A stretch of 64,000 nucleotides of DNA from WVXP01 sp964348095 (lineage in GTDB: Bacteria > Desulfobacterota > BSN033 > WVXP01). The notes beneath the pieces were generated by a model. It saw only the letters and a list, made by a program, of their open reading frames with translations, did no database searches and was not told the DNA's origin. The position numbers and the translations under genes are program-made. Of the stretch, positions 61,256 to 64,000 are shown piece by piece. The stretch is from assembly GCA_964348095.1 (NCBI GenBank), contig CAYGBK010000083.1, positions 57,222-121,221 of the forward strand, read 5' to 3'. Position 1 is the first letter of the stretch; every line of letters starts with the position of its first letter.

Positions 61256-62710
61256 ATGAGAAGAGGTCCAGTAGCAGGCACTGAAGCAACAACCGGGTGG
61301 GGGTTGAAGACATTTACCCGTGATGGGCTAGACAAAATCCATGCCGCTACCCTGAATGTCTTGCAGACCACGGGGATCTCTGTAGACAGCGATAACGCCT
61401 TGGATACCCTGGACAAGGGTGGATGCTGGGTGAACAAGAGGACCCGGGTGGTCAGGTTTCCGGCCCACATTGTGACAGAAGCCTTGGCAACGTGCCCCAG
61501 TCATATCTTGTTGGCGGGGCGCGATCCGGTAAATGATTTTATGATGGGTGGAAAGGAGGTGGGGTTTACCACCTTTGGGACTGGCCTTCTGACAATACAT
61601 CTGGAGACCGGAGAGCCGCGGGAATCCACCAAGGAAGACGTGGGTAAGATGGCTCTTCTCACGGATGCATTGGAAAATGTGGATGTTCTAACTCCACCGG
61701 TGACAGCTCGCGACAAACCAGACTCTTCTTACGATCTCCACATGGCCGAGGTCAGTTTTATCAACTCTTCCAAGCATGTCCACAGTGATGCTGAGGATGG
61801 GGACAGAGCTGTCAAAATCATTGAAATGGCGGCGGCCATAGTGGGAGGAACGGAAGAACTCAAAGACAGACCAATCGTCTCCCTGACCGTTTGTCCAACG
61901 AGTCCATTGCAGCTGATTGCCGCCGCTGCCGACGTGATTATACAGGCGGCCCGATATTGGGTACCGATTGACGTCCTCAGCATGGCAATGGCGGGGGCCT
62001 CGAGCCCGATCTCTCTTTCCGGAACCCTGGTGACCCATAATGCAGAAGTTCTGGCCGGTATTGTTCTGGCACAGATCACCAACCCAGGAGCCCCTGTGAT
62101 ATACGGGAGTTCAACAACGACATTTAACATGAGGCATGGCACGGCCACCGTGGGAGCACCCGAGTTAGGCATGATTAGTGCGGCGGCAGCTGAGTTGGCT
62201 AACTACTACAACCTCCCCAGTTATGTTGCTGGCGGATAGGGGGACTCGAAAATATCCGATGCCCAAGCAGGCCACGAAAAGACGATTACCGCTCTATTGC
62301 CGGCCCTGGCAGGGGCCAATCTCATCTACGGTTTGGGCATGCTCGAGATGGGCATGACCTTCAGCTTCGGCCAACTGGTCATCGATGATGAAATTGCAGC
62401 GATGGTGAAAAGAGTCGTTTACGGGGTTTCCCTGGAGGACGACGTGATGGGCGTGGACCTGATTAAGAAAATCGGCATTGGAAAGGATTTCTTGGCGCAA
62501 CGCCATAGCCTAAAGCACTTGGCTACGGAGCAATGTCAAGCAAGGATCCTCGATCGTCGCATGCGAGGAGCATGGGAGAGGAGAGGATCTAAGGATTTGC
62601 TCCAGTCAGCCAATGAAAGGGCCAAAGAACTACTACAAACCCACAAACCTCTTCCCTTGCCAGAGGGTGTCGTTGAAGAACTCAGGCGGATAGTGCTGAG
62701 TGCTGAATAA
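61256..62710 (+). CDS. mttB: Trimethylamine:corrinoid methyltransferase with in-frame UAG (pyrrolysine 328)
   Basis: MttB moves a methyl from trimethylamine to a corrinoid protein. The frame is open from the ATG at 61256 (AAGGAGGTGAAGAA upstream) to a TAG at 62237-62239, and continues in frame to a TAA at 62708-62710, giving 484 residues. The TAG follows LPSYVAGG and precedes GDSKISDAQAGHEK, the site where methanogen MttB has pyrrolysine (residue 334 in M. barkeri from memory; 328 here). The 3' part (LPALAGANLIYGLGMLEMGM, LVIDDEI) matches the second half of MttB, so this is not a pseudogene. A standard caller would give 327 residues. The corrinoid protein gene mttC is not seen. mtbB follows 142 bases later. 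Confidence 0.93.
62237..62239 (+). other. In-frame TAG, pyrrolysine codon of mttB
   Basis: The only TAG in an otherwise open 484-codon frame; the flanking GG and DSK sequence matches the pyrrolysine site of MttB. Confidence 0.9.
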
Positions 62711-62852
62711 ATGGGAGGATTGTAGCAGGCACCTGGCCTCCATTTTGTCGCCCCGTAGTCGCTTTACAATGGTGGGGAAACTGAAGAGCCACCACGAGGC
62801 AGGAACGGAGGGAGGGAACCCAGAAGAAGTTTCTTTTGTTAGGAGGAGGGGA

Positions 62853-64000
62853 GTGGAGAAGAATATCCTGACCAGAATGGGTGATGGGGAACGGATTTCG
62901 TTGTCGGCCGCCGACCTGAAAGAAGACCTTTTGGCAGGGACGAGGGACGCAGCCCAGAGAGGTCAAATCCCGGAACTCACTCCCGACGAGGTGGAACAGG
63001 TATTTGATATCTTTGCCGACACGAGTCGGGTTGTCAGCGTTTCTCCCGGAGAAGAGGTCATTGTGACAGATGATGGCGGAGAGATGCTGTTTTACCTCGA
63101 CCAGGCTGATGGGGGCTTAGGGGTCCCCATGAGCCGTCAGCAGGCGGTTCTCGCATACGAGCGAGGATGTGTTGCCGATACGGCATCGCTGGGCCATCAT
63201 GATTATAGCTACAAGGCGGTCAAGCCCCTGATCTCCTATGAGATGCAGGAGTACCACACTGCATCCCTCGTGACAACCATTCCTCTATTCTATGGCTCTC
63301 AGCCCAATCTCGGGCTTTACTATCGCCCGGATGGGCCCTATCGCAATCCAGCCGATCTTCTTCCCGAAGGAAAGATCAGGGAGGCCCGGAAAACCCAAGA
63401 GGAGGCGGCTGAGCATCTCAAAAAGGATATGGTCTATATCGGGACAAAACTCTATGAAGTAGGCTGTGAAGGGATCAATTTTGACACCACAGCATCAGCA
63501 GGTGACCCGGATTTTCTTGCCACTTTAAAGGCCGTCGTGGAACTGAAGAAATTCGCCCCCCATATGGCCGTCGAAGTCGGAATGTCGGGTGAGTTTATCC
63601 TGGGAATGCATGGAGAGATAACCTTTGATGGAAAGCGGCTGGCCGGCATGTATCCTCACGAGCAGGTCAAGGTTGCGGAGGCCGCAGGGGCTGATATTTT
63701 TGGACCCGCCATAAACGTCAATACCACCAAATCCATGCCGTGGAATTTGGCCAGAGCTGTCACCTTTGTCAAGGAGACGGTGCGGGTGGCCAAAATTCCA
63801 GTCCACGTCAATGCCGGAATGGGCGTGGGCGGCGTGCCCATGTTTGAGATCCCTCCCATTGATTGTGTAACGAGGGCGTCCAAAGCGTTGGTCCAGATCG
63901 GCAAAGCGGATGGATTGTAGGTTGGAACCGGCGATCTGTTTGGCATGCCAATCGCCCATATCATGGCTTCAGGCATGGGGGGTATCCGGACTGCTGGAGA
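62853..64000 (+). CDS. mtbB: Dimethylamine:corrinoid methyltransferase with in-frame UAG (pyrrolysine 356), partial
   Basis: MtbB moves a methyl from dimethylamine to a corrinoid protein. It runs off the right edge. The GTG at 62853 has AGGAGGAGGG before it and places MGDGERIS at the point where methanogen MtbB has MGDGKRV. Family stretches include ELTPDEVEQVFDIF, IPLFYGSQPNLGLYYRPDGP, GINFDTTASAGDPDF and AGMGVGGVPMFEIPPIDCVTRAS. A TAG at 63918-63920 falls at codon 356, the same number as the pyrrolysine of M. barkeri MtbB as I recall it. After it the frame continues VGTGDLFGMPIAHIMASGMG to the edge, matching the family. Nothing corresponds to a frameshift. Confidence 0.92.
63918..63920 (+). 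other. In-frame TAG, pyrrolysine codon of mtbB
   Basis: Single in-frame TAG at codon 356, followed by GTGDLFGMPIAHIMASGM, the conserved sequence after pyrrolysine in MtbB. Confidence 0.88.

Noticed and set aside
61256..62239. mttB as a truncated gene or pseudogene ending at the TAG
   Set aside because: The frame stays open for 157 codons after the TAG with clear MttB sequence, and the TAG sits at the known pyrrolysine position. mtbB shows the same pattern.
62295..62320. A G/C hairpin downstream of the mttB TAG as a PYLIS-like recoding element
   Set aside because: The hairpin (GGCCC/GGGCC) is small and within conserved coding sequence. PYLIS elements are not required for UAG decoding in MttB or MtbB as far as I know.
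1..64000. tRNA genes, including tRNA-Pyl
   Set aside because: I scanned for T-arm patterns and for CTCTAAA anticodon-loop contexts. Hits such as those near 35641 and 51290 lie inside nrdJ and an AOR and form no cloverleaf.
1..64000. Insertion sequences, integrases or CRISPR arrays
   Set aside because: No transposase or integrase reading frame, no terminal repeats and no regular spaced repeats were seen. The excisionase-like HTH at 10236 has no phage neighbours.

Overview
The window reads as about 64 kb of chromosome from a Gram-negative, probably anaerobic bacterium, most likely from the Desulfobacterota (former Deltaproteobacteria) or a neighbouring lineage. The outer membrane is implied by a TonB-dependent receptor, a TolC-type lipoprotein and LolD/FtsX-like transport. 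Anaerobic, cobamide-dependent metabolism is implied by a B12-dependent ribonucleotide reductase, two tungsten aldehyde:ferredoxin oxidoreductases and corrinoid methyltransferases. The taxonomic call is an inference from gene content. I see no rRNA, tRNA, insertion sequence or CRISPR array.

Layout. Positions 1-14.6 kb hold scattered housekeeping and signalling genes: Nudix hydrolase, RNase G, isocitrate dehydrogenase, AcuC-like deacetylase, phasin, two PilZ proteins, a membrane Ser/Thr kinase, a J-domain membrane protein, TatA, an archaeal-type GlyA and an orphan amino-acid binding protein. Positions 14.9-21 kb hold a sigma-70 factor behind a promoter with a palindrome in its spacer, then a LolD-FtsX-AttH transport operon. 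Positions 21.1-22 kb hold a small minus-strand operon: an ArsR-type regulator with a CTCGC cysteine motif and two tiny Cys-rich proteins, with two copies of a shared palindrome. Positions 22-33 kb hold tandem CNNM/CorC proteins, FmdB-like, groESL, dnaJ, a response regulator, an M16 peptidase pair and thyX. Positions 33-41 kb hold nrdJ (with candidate NrdR boxes and a DnaA box), lexA, a copper-type oxidase plus TolC lipoprotein, and mutY. Positions 41-47 kb hold an AAA+ ATPase and a cobalamin riboswitch controlling a BtuB-like receptor.

From 46.8 kb to the right edge lies an amine and amino-acid catabolism island. On the minus strand an AOR, a GABA-type aminotransferase and an acyl-CoA synthetase could convert an omega-amino acid to aldehyde, acid and acyl-CoA. 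On the plus strand follow a URO-D-fold protein, a second AOR, an APC permease, a phosphoesterase/nucleotidyltransferase/membrane-protein trio, a HemL-like aminotransferase, and then trimethylamine methyltransferase (mttB) and dimethylamine methyltransferase (mtbB).

The key observation is that mttB and mtbB each carry an in-frame TAG (62237-62239 and 63918-63920) exactly where the methanogen enzymes have pyrrolysine, with homologous sequence continuing in the same frame beyond it. A standard gene caller would report two truncated proteins. The organism should therefore encode tRNA-Pyl and PylS/BCD outside this window, although at least 12 other genes here end in TAG. NrdJ, MttB and MtbB all depend on corrinoids, which fits the riboswitch-controlled cobalamin receptor.
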